Translations under genes and position numbers: made by a program
The notes under the pieces: generated by a model
Databases searched by the model: none
What the model saw: the letters and a program-made list of their open reading frames with translations, nothing else
What the model was told of the DNA's origin: nothing
NCBI GenBank assembly: GCA_021732025.1
Contig: JAKFVU010000002.1
Span: 99,989 to 163,988, forward strand
Length of the DNA stretch: 64,000 nt
Direction of reading: 5' to 3'
Origin: Candidatus Obscuribacterales bacterium
Lineage (GTDB): Bacteria > Cyanobacteriota > Vampirovibrionia > Obscuribacterales > Obscuribacteraceae
In this document: positions 19,530 through 27,573 of the stretch, one piece after another
How the letters are laid out: each line of letters opens with the position of its first letter
How positions within the stretch are numbered: the stretch's first letter is position 1

Positions 19530-20768
19530 ATGTCAGACAGGCCAGACAGTGTTAAGAAGCCCAACCAGCCCAGCAAAGCTACTGATGAAGTAATTGATCG
19601 CCAGGCCCTGATCAAAAACAGTAAAAGAATCGTAATCAAGCTAGGCACGGCCGTCTTGATGAAAGATGAGGGCGGTATTGCTCTCAGCCGTTTCTATTCG
19701 TTTGTTGAAGGAATCGCCGGCCTGGTAAAGTCTGGAAAAGAAGTCCTACTAGTCACTTCCGGCGCCATCGGTCTGGGGTCGCGTACCTTAGGTCTGACGG
19801 CAAAACCAAAACTATTGCCTCTTAAACAAGCCTGCGCTGCAGTTGGACAAGGCCGCTTGATGGCCCTCTACTCGGATGCCTTCGAAAAAATGGACGTTAT
19901 CGCCGCCCAGGTCTTACTGACAGAAGAAGATTTTTCCAACCGCCGCCGCTATCTCAATTTGCGTAGCACCATTACCCAGCTGCTTGAACTTCATGTGCTT
20001 CCGGTCATCAACGAAAACGACACTGTCTCGACCGCTGAGCTAGAAATGCTGAAAGGCGACCACAAAGACGTTGATGTAAAAGTCAATTTTGGTGATAACG
20101 ACAAATTATCAGCGCTTGTTGCCAGCAAAATCGACGCTGACCTACTGCTCATTTTGACCGATGTGGAAGGCTTGTATACCGCAGACCCTCGCTCAGGGCC
20201 AGAGGCTAAGCTCATTTCGGTGGTGGAGAATTTCACACCCGAAATCGAACAATTAGCTGAATCGAAAGTAGTGAGCGATAAGCCCGGTCGCGGTGGTATC
20301 AAAACCAAATTAGCAGCTGCCAAAATTGCCTCGCAAAGCGGATGCGCCACCATCATTGCTGGTGGCAAAACCGACAATGCCATTGGTCGTATCTTCAAAG
20401 GTGAAGACTTGGGCACCCTATTCTTGCCCCATGGTGGCTTGAGCGGAAAGCAAAAATGGATTGCCTTTGCCACCACAGTTAAGGCCACCTTGGTAGTAAA
20501 CCCTGGAGCCAAAGAGGCTCTTAAAAAAGGCAAAGCTAGCCTACTTCCAGCTGGAGTAACCGAAGTAAAAGGAACATTTGAGCGTGGCGACGTGGTTAGC
20601 GTGGCCGCTCTTGATGGTCACGAATTTGCCCGGGGCATCGTCAATTATTCAAGCGATGAAGCCCGGTTAGTATCAGGGCAACACTCTGAAGCTCTAAGCG
20701 AACTGAAAGAAAGTCGCAACTATGACGCCCTAATTACTCGCGACAACATAGCTTTTCTTGACACCTAA
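19530..20768 (+). CDS. proB: Glutamate 5-kinase with PUA domain
   Basis: First step of proline synthesis from glutamate. 412 residues. The amino acid kinase domain has VIKLGTAVL, LLVTSGAIGLG, NENDTVS and FGDNDKLSALVA. The C-terminal ~90 residues fit the PUA domain found in most bacterial ProB. An N-terminal polar extension of about 30 residues precedes the core. First gene of proB-proA-ppc. Proline feedback inhibition is usual for the family but cannot be read from sequence here. Confidence 0.95.
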   Translation: MSDRPDSVKKPNQPSKATDEVIDRQALIKNSKRIVIKLGTAVLMKDEGGIALSRFYSFVEGIAGLVKSGKEVLLVTSGAIGLGSRTLGLTAKPKLLPLKQACAAVGQGRLMALYSDAFEKMDVIAAQVLLTEEDFSNRRRYLNLRSTITQLLELHVLPVINENDTVSTAELEMLKGDHKDVDVKVNFGDNDKLSALVASKIDADLLLILTDVEGLYTADPRSGPEAKLISVVENFTPEIEQLAESKVVSDKPGRGGIKTKLAAAKIASQSGCATIIAGGKTDNAIGRIFKGEDLGTLFLPHGGLSGKQKWIAFATTVKATLVVNPGAKEALKKGKASLLPAGVTEVKGTFERGDVVSVAALDGHEFARGIVNYSSDEARLVSGQHSEALSELKESRNYDALITRDNIAFLDT

Positions 20769-20790
20769 ATATTTGTAGCGGACAAACAAA

Positions 20791-22122
20791 ATGACAGCCA
20801 AAGAATCGAGCGATACCAGCCAAGAGCAATATGTCATGCAACTGGCTCGCCAGGCCGCCTTAGCAGCTCCGGCTCTGGCATCAACCAGCCTTGAAAAGCG
20901 CAACGAAACCATTTTGCAATTTGCAGAAATCTTAGACACGCGCCGCTCAGAAATTCTAGAAGCCAATGTACAAGACTCAAGCAAATTTGATGCCGCTGAA
21001 TTTAAAAGCGGAAGAATGGCCATTGATGGCAGCAAAATAGACACAGTCATTGCCGGGTGCAAAGCCCTGGTGGCAATGAAAGACCCCCTTGGGCACATCG
21101 ACTACGCCAAAGAGCTAGATGCTAATTTGCAACTGTTCCGCATCACCTGCCCAATTGGAGTGATTGGCATAGTTTTTGAAGCACGACCCGATGTACTGCC
21201 ACAAATTGCTGCGCTCGCTCTTAAAAGTGGCAACGCTGTTTTACTCAAGGGTGGCCAAGAGGTTGAACAAACCAACAAAGTTCTATTCAGCTGTCTGCAA
21301 GAAGCATTGAAGCACTCGGGCTTGCCAGAAAGCAGTGCGGCATTGCTAGCCTCGCGCGCTGACGTGGCCGCTCTATTAAAAGCTGACAAGTATGTCGACC
21401 TGATCATTCCCAGAGGCTCAAACAGTCTGGTTTCTTACATTCAATCGAATACCAAAATTCCTGTACTCGGTCACGCTGAAGGAATTTGCCATCTTTATGT
21501 AGACAATTCAGCCGATATGGAACAAACAATAAAAGTAGTGGTCGATGCGAAGTGCGACTATCCAGAAGCATGCAACACCATGGAAACCTTGTTACTAGAT
21601 AAAAATTTGGATGAGTCTAAGCAGTTGGCGATTTTGGGCGCGCTCCTAGAAACAGGAGTGGAACTCAAAGTTGACGACGCTTTGCTCAAGCTTTGTCAGA
21701 AATCGAATTTGCCAGCGACCCTGGCAAGCGAAGCCGATTGGTCTACCGAGTACGGCAATCTTTGCCTGTCAGCAAAAACAGTTGACGACGTAGACGATGC
21801 GATAACACACATAAATGAATTTGGCTCGGGCCATACCGATGCCATAATCTGCCAAGACCAAAGTGCCTGGATCAAGTTCTTTAACGGCGTCAAATCAGCT
21901 GGGGTTTATCACAATGCCTCAACCCGTTTTGCCGACGGTTTTCGCTACGGCTTTGGCGCCGAAGTTGGCATCAGTACAAGCAAACTTCCACCCCGTGGCC
22001 CAGTCGGTTTAGAAGGTCTCGTTACTTACAAATATAAGTTAGAAGGAGCCGGTCACCGGGCCAGCGACTACCATGGTGCAGGCGCCAAGCCATTTACTCA
22101 CAAAGATATCGAAAAAAGTTAG
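20791..22122 (+). CDS. proA: Gamma-glutamyl phosphate reductase
   Basis: NADPH-dependent reduction of gamma-glutamyl phosphate, the second step of proline synthesis. 443 residues. Aldehyde-dehydrogenase-like fold with the IGVIGIVFEARPDVLPQIA region, the catalytic cysteine in PEACNTMETLL, and the C-terminal HNASTRFADGFRYGFGAEVGIS stretch. It follows proB by 22 nt and precedes ppc by 14 nt, so the three are very likely one transcript. Confidence 0.95.
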   Translation: MTAKESSDTSQEQYVMQLARQAALAAPALASTSLEKRNETILQFAEILDTRRSEILEANVQDSSKFDAAEFKSGRMAIDGSKIDTVIAGCKALVAMKDPLGHIDYAKELDANLQLFRITCPIGVIGIVFEARPDVLPQIAALALKSGNAVLLKGGQEVEQTNKVLFSCLQEALKHSGLPESSAALLASRADVAALLKADKYVDLIIPRGSNSLVSYIQSNTKIPVLGHAEGICHLYVDNSADMEQTIKVVVDAKCDYPEACNTMETLLLDKNLDESKQLAILGALLETGVELKVDDALLKLCQKSNLPATLASEADWSTEYGNLCLSAKTVDDVDDAITHINEFGSGHTDAIICQDQSAWIKFFNGVKSAGVYHNASTRFADGFRYGFGAEVGISTSKLPPRGPVGLEGLVTYKYKLEGAGHRASDYHGAGAKPFTHKDIEKS

Positions 22123-22136
22123 AAGAGAGCAAAGAG

Positions 22137-25025
22137 ATGAAAGAGAACGGCGACCAACTGCTAGAGCGCATCAAACCATTACGTGACGATGTGCGCATGC
22201 TAGGGTTCATTCTAGGAGACACAATCAAACGCCTTGAAGGTGAAGAAGTCTTCAGTTATGTCGAGCAATTTCGCAGTCTTTTCAAAGAAATGCACCGCAA
22301 TAAAAACGGCGCAGCTGAACTAAATGCACCGAGCCAGAAAAAACTAGAAGAGCTACTTAGCGCCCTCGATCTCGATACCGCTATCAAAGTGATCAAGGCA
22401 TTCCTAACTTATTTCGACATCATTAACATAGCCGAACAAAACCACAGATTGAGACGTAGAGCGCAGCACGACAGCAGTGGCGAGCGCAAATATGAGAAAG
22501 ACTCACTCTCTCAATTTTTTGGTGACACCAAGTTAAAGTCTGAACAACTCTTAGATGTATTGAACAATCTCGATATTGAAATTGTCTTCACTGCACACCC
22601 AACAGAATTGACCAGGCGTACAGTCATGCTCAAACAACTCGAGCTAGCCAAGCTTTTATATAAGCGTGATCATCCACCTCTTTCCAAAAACGAGGCCGCC
22701 ACAATTGAGGCCGGGCTTAGATCTGTCGTAGAATCGCTCTGGCTCACCGACCACGTAATCTACTTCAAACCTTCGGTCAATGATGAAGTACGCTATGGCG
22801 TTTACCATTTTGACCACGTAATTATTGATGCTGTAATAGACGTGCACCAAGCTCTTGAAGACGAGTGTTTGAAGCTTGAAGAAGCACTTGGCCAAAGTAC
22901 CGAAAGTAACTCTAAAGCAGGTCGTAACTTCATAACCTTTGGCTCGTGGATTGGTGGAGACCGCGACGGCAACCCCTTTGTCACAAAAGACGTTACTCTG
23001 CAAACCCTCGATTATCAGCGCACTGTCATTCTCAATCGTTATCTCAAAGAGTTAGAAGGGCTTTTCAATGAACTAAGCCAATCGGCCAACTGGACAGAAA
23101 AATCAGAAGCGCTGACCCGTTCATTAGAACAAGATACATTGGCACTGCCCGCAGTGACCGAAAAATATGCTCACCGCTATGCCCGAGAACCCTATCGCCT
23201 CAAGCTGCTCTATATACAGGCAAAGTTGCGCAATACCCGCGACCACAACTTAGAGGCCGGCCAATCATATACCAGAGCTGAACAGTTCAAGGCCGAACTT
23301 CTAGAAATCAAAGATAGCTTGTTTGACGCAGGCTGCCGCGACAGCTTACGTAACTTGAGCCGCCTAATCGCTACTGTTGATATTTTCGGATTCCACCTAG
23401 CAAAACTAGACATCAGGCAGCACAGTAGCCGCCACCGCGACGCCCTAGATGAAATTACCAAATCACAAGGTGTTGTAGAGAACGGCTACAAAGCTCTAAC
23501 AGAAGACGAGAAAATGAAGTGGCTCACTAGCGAACTCTCCAGCAAACGACCTCTAATTCCTGGTGACTTACACTTCTCAGAACCGACCAATGAAACCATC
23601 GACGTATTTCGCACCATGGCTCAGGGTCAAGACCTCTATGGCTCCCGTGCACTCGACACTTATATTGTCAGCATGACCGAATATTCTTCTGATTTGCTAT
23701 CAATTCTTCTGCTAGCTAAAGAGGCAGGCATTTGGGCATCAGAACATCATCCTCATAGAAAAGTCAGCATTGTTCCGTTATTTGAAACCATTGAAGATTT
23801 GCGCCGCGCCCCGCAAATGTTTCAAGAACTGCTAGACAATCCAATTTATAAAAGCTATCTAGCAGAACTAGGCAACCTGCAAGAAATCATGATTGGTTAC
23901 TCTGATAGTGGCAAAAATGGCGGCATAGTCGCTGCCAATTGGGAGCTATACAAAGTTCAGAAAAAGCTTGTTGCTATTGCCCAAGTGAACCACATTGAGC
24001 TGAGGCTCTTCCACGGACGAGGCGGTAGTATCGGACGCGGTGGCGGCCCAACCCATCAAGCGATTTTGGCACAGCCACCAGGTACGGTAGCAGGACGAAT
24101 CAAACTAACTGAGCAAGGTGAAGTAATTTCATCGAAGTACGCGTTGCATGACATTGCCGTGCGAAACTTCGACCAGCTAGCTGCAGCCGTGCTACAAGCC
24201 ACTGCCACCCAGCCCGCTACTCAGAATGCCGCTAAGACGGCTACTCAGACGGCTACTAAACAAGAAGCTGAAAACCAGGTTGATAGCGAACCAGTGCACT
24301 GGTGGAATTTCATGGAGAAGCTTTCGACCACATCGTTTAAGGCTTACCGCTCACTGGTTTATGAAGACCCTCAGTTTGTAGAGTTTTTCGGCCAATCGAC
24401 TCCAATCGGTGAACTCTCAAAATTACAAATGGGTTCGAGACCCACGAGGCGGACAGCTGGGTCGGGCTCGATCGATGACTTGAGAGCAATTCCCTGGGTA
24501 TTTGCTTGGACCCAAAGTCGCTACATGCTCCCTGCCTGGTACGGTTTTGGCAGTGCCTTCCAGGCATGCACAGAAGCAGACAGCGAAACTCTTGCCATGG
24601 CCCAAGAAATGTATGCCCAATGGCCATTCTTCAAAGGCTTAATAAGAAAGCTTGAAAATGCGCTGGCCGTGGCCGACATGGATATTGCCGCCTACTATTC
24701 AGCAAATCTGGTAGACAAAGCACTGCAAGAGAAATTCTTTAAGCGCATTTTGGCCGAATACGAATGCACCAAGAAATTTGTTTTGGCCATTTCGAAACAC
24801 GAAGTTTTGCTCGAAGAAGTACCTTACCTGAAGCATTCAATTGCTATTCGCAACCCTTATGTTGACCCACTAAGCTATCTGCAAGTGCGGCTCATTGCCC
24901 AACTTCGCAAACGCATTAGCGAAGAAACTGGCGAGTCGACGGCAACAGTCAGAGACGACAAATTGTTAGAAACTGTTTTGATGACCGTCAACGGTGTTGC
25001 AGAAGGCCTACAGAATACGGGCTAA
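22137..25025 (+). CDS. ppc: Phosphoenolpyruvate carboxylase
   Basis: Anaplerotic carboxylation of PEP to oxaloacetate. 962 residues. Catalytic motifs are VFTAHPTELTRRT, GGDRDGNPFVT, IGYSDSGKNGG and FHGRGGSIGRGGGPTHQA, with the conserved C-terminal QNTG. A low-complexity Ala/Thr/Gln insert of about 30 residues follows the NFDQLAAAVL helix (about residues 688-720); I do not expect it in typical enzymes. agagcaaagag precedes the ATG. Sharing an operon with proBA is consistent with supplying oxaloacetate/2-oxoglutarate-derived glutamate for proline. Confidence 0.95.
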   Translation: MKENGDQLLERIKPLRDDVRMLGFILGDTIKRLEGEEVFSYVEQFRSLFKEMHRNKNGAAELNAPSQKKLEELLSALDLDTAIKVIKAFLTYFDIINIAEQNHRLRRRAQHDSSGERKYEKDSLSQFFGDTKLKSEQLLDVLNNLDIEIVFTAHPTELTRRTVMLKQLELAKLLYKRDHPPLSKNEAATIEAGLRSVVESLWLTDHVIYFKPSVNDEVRYGVYHFDHVIIDAVIDVHQALEDECLKLEEALGQSTESNSKAGRNFITFGSWIGGDRDGNPFVTKDVTLQTLDYQRTVILNRYLKELEGLFNELSQSANWTEKSEALTRSLEQDTLALPAVTEKYAHRYAREPYRLKLLYIQAKLRNTRDHNLEAGQSYTRAEQFKAELLEIKDSLFDAGCRDSLRNLSRLIATVDIFGFHLAKLDIRQHSSRHRDALDEITKSQGVVENGYKALTEDEKMKWLTSELSSKRPLIPGDLHFSEPTNETIDVFRTMAQGQDLYGSRALDTYIVSMTEYSSDLLSILLLAKEAGIWASEHHPHRKVSIVPLFETIEDLRRAPQMFQELLDNPIYKSYLAELGNLQEIMIGYSDSGKNGGIVAANWELYKVQKKLVAIAQVNHIELRLFHGRGGSIGRGGGPTHQAILAQPPGTVAGRIKLTEQGEVISSKYALHDIAVRNFDQLAAAVLQATATQPATQNAAKTATQTATKQEAENQVDSEPVHWWNFMEKLSTTSFKAYRSLVYEDPQFVEFFGQSTPIGELSKLQMGSRPTRRTAGSGSIDDLRAIPWVFAWTQSRYMLPAWYGFGSAFQACTEADSETLAMAQEMYAQWPFFKGLIRKLENALAVADMDIAAYYSANLVDKALQEKFFKRILAEYECTKKFVLAISKHEVLLEEVPYLKHSIAIRNPYVDPLSYLQVRLIAQLRKRISEETGESTATVRDDKLLETVLMTVNGVAEGLQNTG

Positions 25026-25058
25026 ACGGACCAAACAAATGAGGTCTTTCCAAACGAA

Positions 25059-26210
25059 TCAACTTGCTTTTTTCTGAGCGGCTTGCAACCGTGAAAGTGG
25101 CAGTGAAAACTGAGTAGTTGAGCCATCAGGCAGAGCCAAATCTAATCTCACGGCTGGTTTTCCATCTTGTCCTTTTTCTAGCTTAATGGCCGATGGAACA
25201 ATGGTCATATTTGTCTTAAGACCAAAGACCTCAGATTGCATATTTACTTTTATGCCTTTTATGTTGGCCAATCCAACAGCATCATCGCCACTATGAATAG
25301 TGGCTGATACGTTTTTCTCTAAGTCTATAGAAGACACAGTCGCTTTATTCTCAATTTGCTTGTTAATTTCAATATGCTTGCCCTGAGTTGCCTCAGAGAC
25401 AACATCAAATTTCCCTGGGCCATTTTTCTTCATGCTCATACGCTGAACATCATCAGTATTCTGGAACATCCGCATCACTTCCCCAACCTGTTTTAGTGAG
25501 TCAGGCTGATTCATGATCGAACGCATTGGGCTATCTTTATTGAAATCATTTTCTCTGAGCGAAAGTGTATTAGTTCTCATTCTCAGCAAGCCCTGAGTGC
25601 TGGCGGTAGAACGCAAATAGGCACCAGAATCGTCATGGCCCAAAGTCATTTCATTGGTATGACTAGTTCTGATTCGCCCTCTTGGTCCTTGCACATCAGT
25701 GGTAAAGCCGCTCATATTGGCGAGGCGAATGCCGTCGTTTGTTTTGCCCAAATCGAAACTAATGTTTCTATCCATATGACTCGCCACCGGTCGATGACGG
25801 CCAACACTAATATTGGGTACATCACCGGTGGTGGCACTTTCCAGCTTAGCATTCACATGCTGCCAGCCGTTAGCACGCCGACTAATCTCAACAGATTCAA
25901 GGTTGCTTAACTTGTCTATGCCCTTACTAATTGCATTGATTGGATTGGGCGCTTCCACAATATCTCTCACGGCCGGAAAACGGACGCTATGCAATGAATC
26001 ACCAAGAGTCGTTTTTCCATCACCTATACTAAAGTTGGAAGCATCGGGAAATTCACTCGGGAGCTTGGTGTTACTCTTGCCTGCCAATACTCGCGAGGCC
26101 TCGCTCCAAAGGCTTGCAGCCTCAATTCCGGTTGGCTTGGCGCTATCAGAAACAGGCTCTGCGCGGTCAGCGGATTCTTTACTCTTAGGCATCACAATTT
26201 GGTCAGACAT
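25059..26210 (-). CDS. Protein of unknown function, Ser/Thr/Asn-rich
   Basis: 383 residues with no signal peptide, membrane segment or known domain. The first ~90 residues look disordered (charged, proline- and serine-rich). The rest is rich in short beta-type segments of repeated character (names of the type ...VNMQSEVFGLKTNM...), perhaps a beta-solenoid or sandwich. The region between it and the divergent Gly/Gln-rich gene contains two perfect dyads, so its promoter may be regulated. Confidence 0.55.
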   Translation of the reverse strand: MSDQIVMPKSKESADRAEPVSDSAKPTGIEAASLWSEASRVLAGKSNTKLPSEFPDASNFSIGDGKTTLGDSLHSVRFPAVRDIVEAPNPINAISKGIDKLSNLESVEISRRANGWQHVNAKLESATTGDVPNISVGRHRPVASHMDRNISFDLGKTNDGIRLANMSGFTTDVQGPRGRIRTSHTNEMTLGHDDSGAYLRSTASTQGLLRMRTNTLSLRENDFNKDSPMRSIMNQPDSLKQVGEVMRMFQNTDDVQRMSMKKNGPGKFDVVSEATQGKHIEINKQIENKATVSSIDLEKNVSATIHSGDDAVGLANIKGIKVNMQSEVFGLKTNMTIVPSAIKLEKGQDGKPAVRLDLALPDGSTTQFSLPLSRLQAAQKKAS

Positions 26211-26236
26211 TTAGCCTCACAGGTGATCGAAAAAAT

Positions 26237-26259
26237 CTGTAATCACGTGGTAATTACAG
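26237..26259. promoter_or_regulatory. Dyad with central CACGTG, possible operator
   Basis: Perfect 7-bp arms ctgtaat/attacag flank a cacgtggta centre that contains the palindrome cacgtg (26244-26249). It lies 27 nt upstream of the minus-strand start at 26210, a natural position for a regulator site. The protein that binds it is unknown. Confidence 0.45.
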
Positions 26260-26271
26260 TCATAGTAAGAA

Positions 26272-26288
26272 AAGTTTGTTTCAAACTT
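26272..26288. promoter_or_regulatory. Dyad aagtttg-ttt-caaactt
   Basis: Perfect 7-3-7 inverted repeat 12 nt beyond the CACGTG dyad, in the same divergent region. Either a second operator half-site arrangement or a small hairpin in the leader of the minus-strand gene. Confidence 0.4.
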
Positions 26289-26394
26289 GTTGCAAGGCCG
26301 TCAATGGCTTACTGCGTTCGTGGCGACTGACTACATTAAGAATAGTAATTTGGGTGGAAATCTTTGAACCTTTTTCGAGTGGCGGCCGTAGTAG

Positions 26395-26420
26395 TTGGTA
26401 TGACTAAATTGGTATGACTA
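26395..26420 (+). repeat. 12-nt direct repeat before the Gly/Gln-rich gene
   Basis: ttggtatgacta occurs at 26395-26406 and again at 26409-26420, ending 26 nt before the chosen ATG. Both copies contain a tatgact that could serve as an extended -10 element. It could be a regulator-binding pair, or a recent slippage duplication. Confidence 0.6.
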
Positions 26421-26446
26421 TTAAGTACTGCTTCAGAGGTGCATTT

Positions 26447-27223
26447 ATGAAACGGCCCATCAAGGTTTCAAAATTAGTGGCTGCTCTCAGCTTAGCTGTA
26501 TTCTCGAACCTGCCGGCCATCGCCCAGAGCGAACCAGGTGGTCAATTCCAACCACAAGGGGGTGGACAAGAAACACCAGGACAGCTGCCACCTCCGGGTC
26601 AAGGACAATTTCAAGGTCCGGGCCAAGGGCAAGGTCCGTTCGGTGGGCGCATGCGCCGCAGAATGGGTCAGGGCATGATGGGTGAAGGCCAGGGGGGGCA
26701 AGGTCAAGGTCAAGGTCCCGGAGGACAAGGACAGGGCTTCATGGGTGGCCAGGGTCAGGGGCAAGGCCAACAGGGACAAGGCGCCGGTGGGCCTGGTGGA
26801 CAAGGGCGCGAACAATTTATGGAGAGGATGAGGGAGCGTTTTGACGCAGACCATAATGGTCAGCTCAGCGACTCGGAAAAGGCGCAGATGCGCCAATTTA
26901 TCGAACAACGCCGCGAAGCCAGAGAAGCTCAAGGTGGCGGTCAAGGCGGTGGCTTTGGTGGGCAAGGTCAAGGTGGCCAAGGCGCAATGGGCGGGCCGGG
27001 CCAAGGCTTTATGGGAGGCCAAGGTCAGGGACGCCAATTCATGGGTGGCCAAGGTCGAGGCTTCGGTCGACGCGGCATGAACGGGCAAAATGGTATGAAT
27101 GGTCAAAATCAAATGGGCAATCCGAATCAAGGCGGACCTGAACAAGGTATGCCACCACAAGGTATGCCCCCTCAAGGAATGCCACCTCAAGAAATGCCAC
27201 CGCAAGGTCAACCGCCTCAGTAA
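26447..27223 (+). CDS. Exported Gly/Gln-rich repeat protein with one EF-hand
   Basis: 258 residues. Signal peptide to about residue 27 (ends AIAQ), then long Gly/Gln-rich runs of GQGQG, GGQGQG and FMGGQGQG type and a C-terminal Pro/Gln repeat of PPQGM units. A single EF-hand loop, DADHNGQLSDSE, in the middle (about residues 133-144) has all canonical calcium ligand positions and is followed by a charged helix. Start at 26447 chosen for its aggtg site and signal peptide. Likely a secreted, calcium-binding, adhesive or matrix protein; function inferred only from composition. Confidence 0.7.
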   Translation: MKRPIKVSKLVAALSLAVFSNLPAIAQSEPGGQFQPQGGGQETPGQLPPPGQGQFQGPGQGQGPFGGRMRRRMGQGMMGEGQGGQGQGQGPGGQGQGFMGGQGQGQGQQGQGAGGPGGQGREQFMERMRERFDADHNGQLSDSEKAQMRQFIEQRREAREAQGGGQGGGFGGQGQGGQGAMGGPGQGFMGGQGQGRQFMGGQGRGFGRRGMNGQNGMNGQNQMGNPNQGGPEQGMPPQGMPPQGMPPQEMPPQGQPPQ

Positions 27224-27225
27224 AC

Positions 27226-27573
27226 ATGCAAAATCCAAGACTAGCTGCACTTCGCAAAACCACAGCCACGCTGACAGCCCAAGGCAACCAGCAAATGGCC
27301 GGCGGCAACTATGCCTATGCTGAGCAATTCTTTGAGCGTGCTCTAAAAGAGTGGCGTACTGGTGGCGGAAGCAAAGCCGAAGAGGGCTCACTCATAACCC
27401 AGCTTGGTAAAGCTTATGAGGTGCAGAGAAAATTCGAGCCAGCCTATGACTTGTATATGCAGGCCTTGAACAATTTAACTGGCCAAGACTACGACGAAGT
27501 CTATGCAGCTTTTCTCTATCTAAACGAGAGAATGGGCGCGTTCACAAAGAAAGAGCCTGGTTATCCGTCATAG
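27226..27573 (+). CDS. Small TPR-like protein
   Basis: 115 residues, no signal peptide. Two helical pairs resemble TPRs (GGNYAYAEQFFERAL and KFEPAYDLYMQAL). The ATG lies 2 nt after the stop of the Gly/Gln-rich gene, so the two are co-transcribed and probably coupled. The 3' end overlaps the convergent WG-repeat gene by 6 nt. It could be a cytoplasmic partner of the exported protein; that is inference. Confidence 0.65.
   Translation: MQNPRLAALRKTTATLTAQGNQQMAGGNYAYAEQFFERALKEWRTGGGSKAEEGSLITQLGKAYEVQRKFEPAYDLYMQALNNLTGQDYDEVYAAFLYLNERMGAFTKKEPGYPS

Noticed and set aside
26492..27391. 299-residue minus-strand frame opposite the Gly/Gln-rich gene
   Set aside because: Shadow produced by the repetitive GGN/CAR codons; Leu/Thr/His/Ala-rich translation with no domain.
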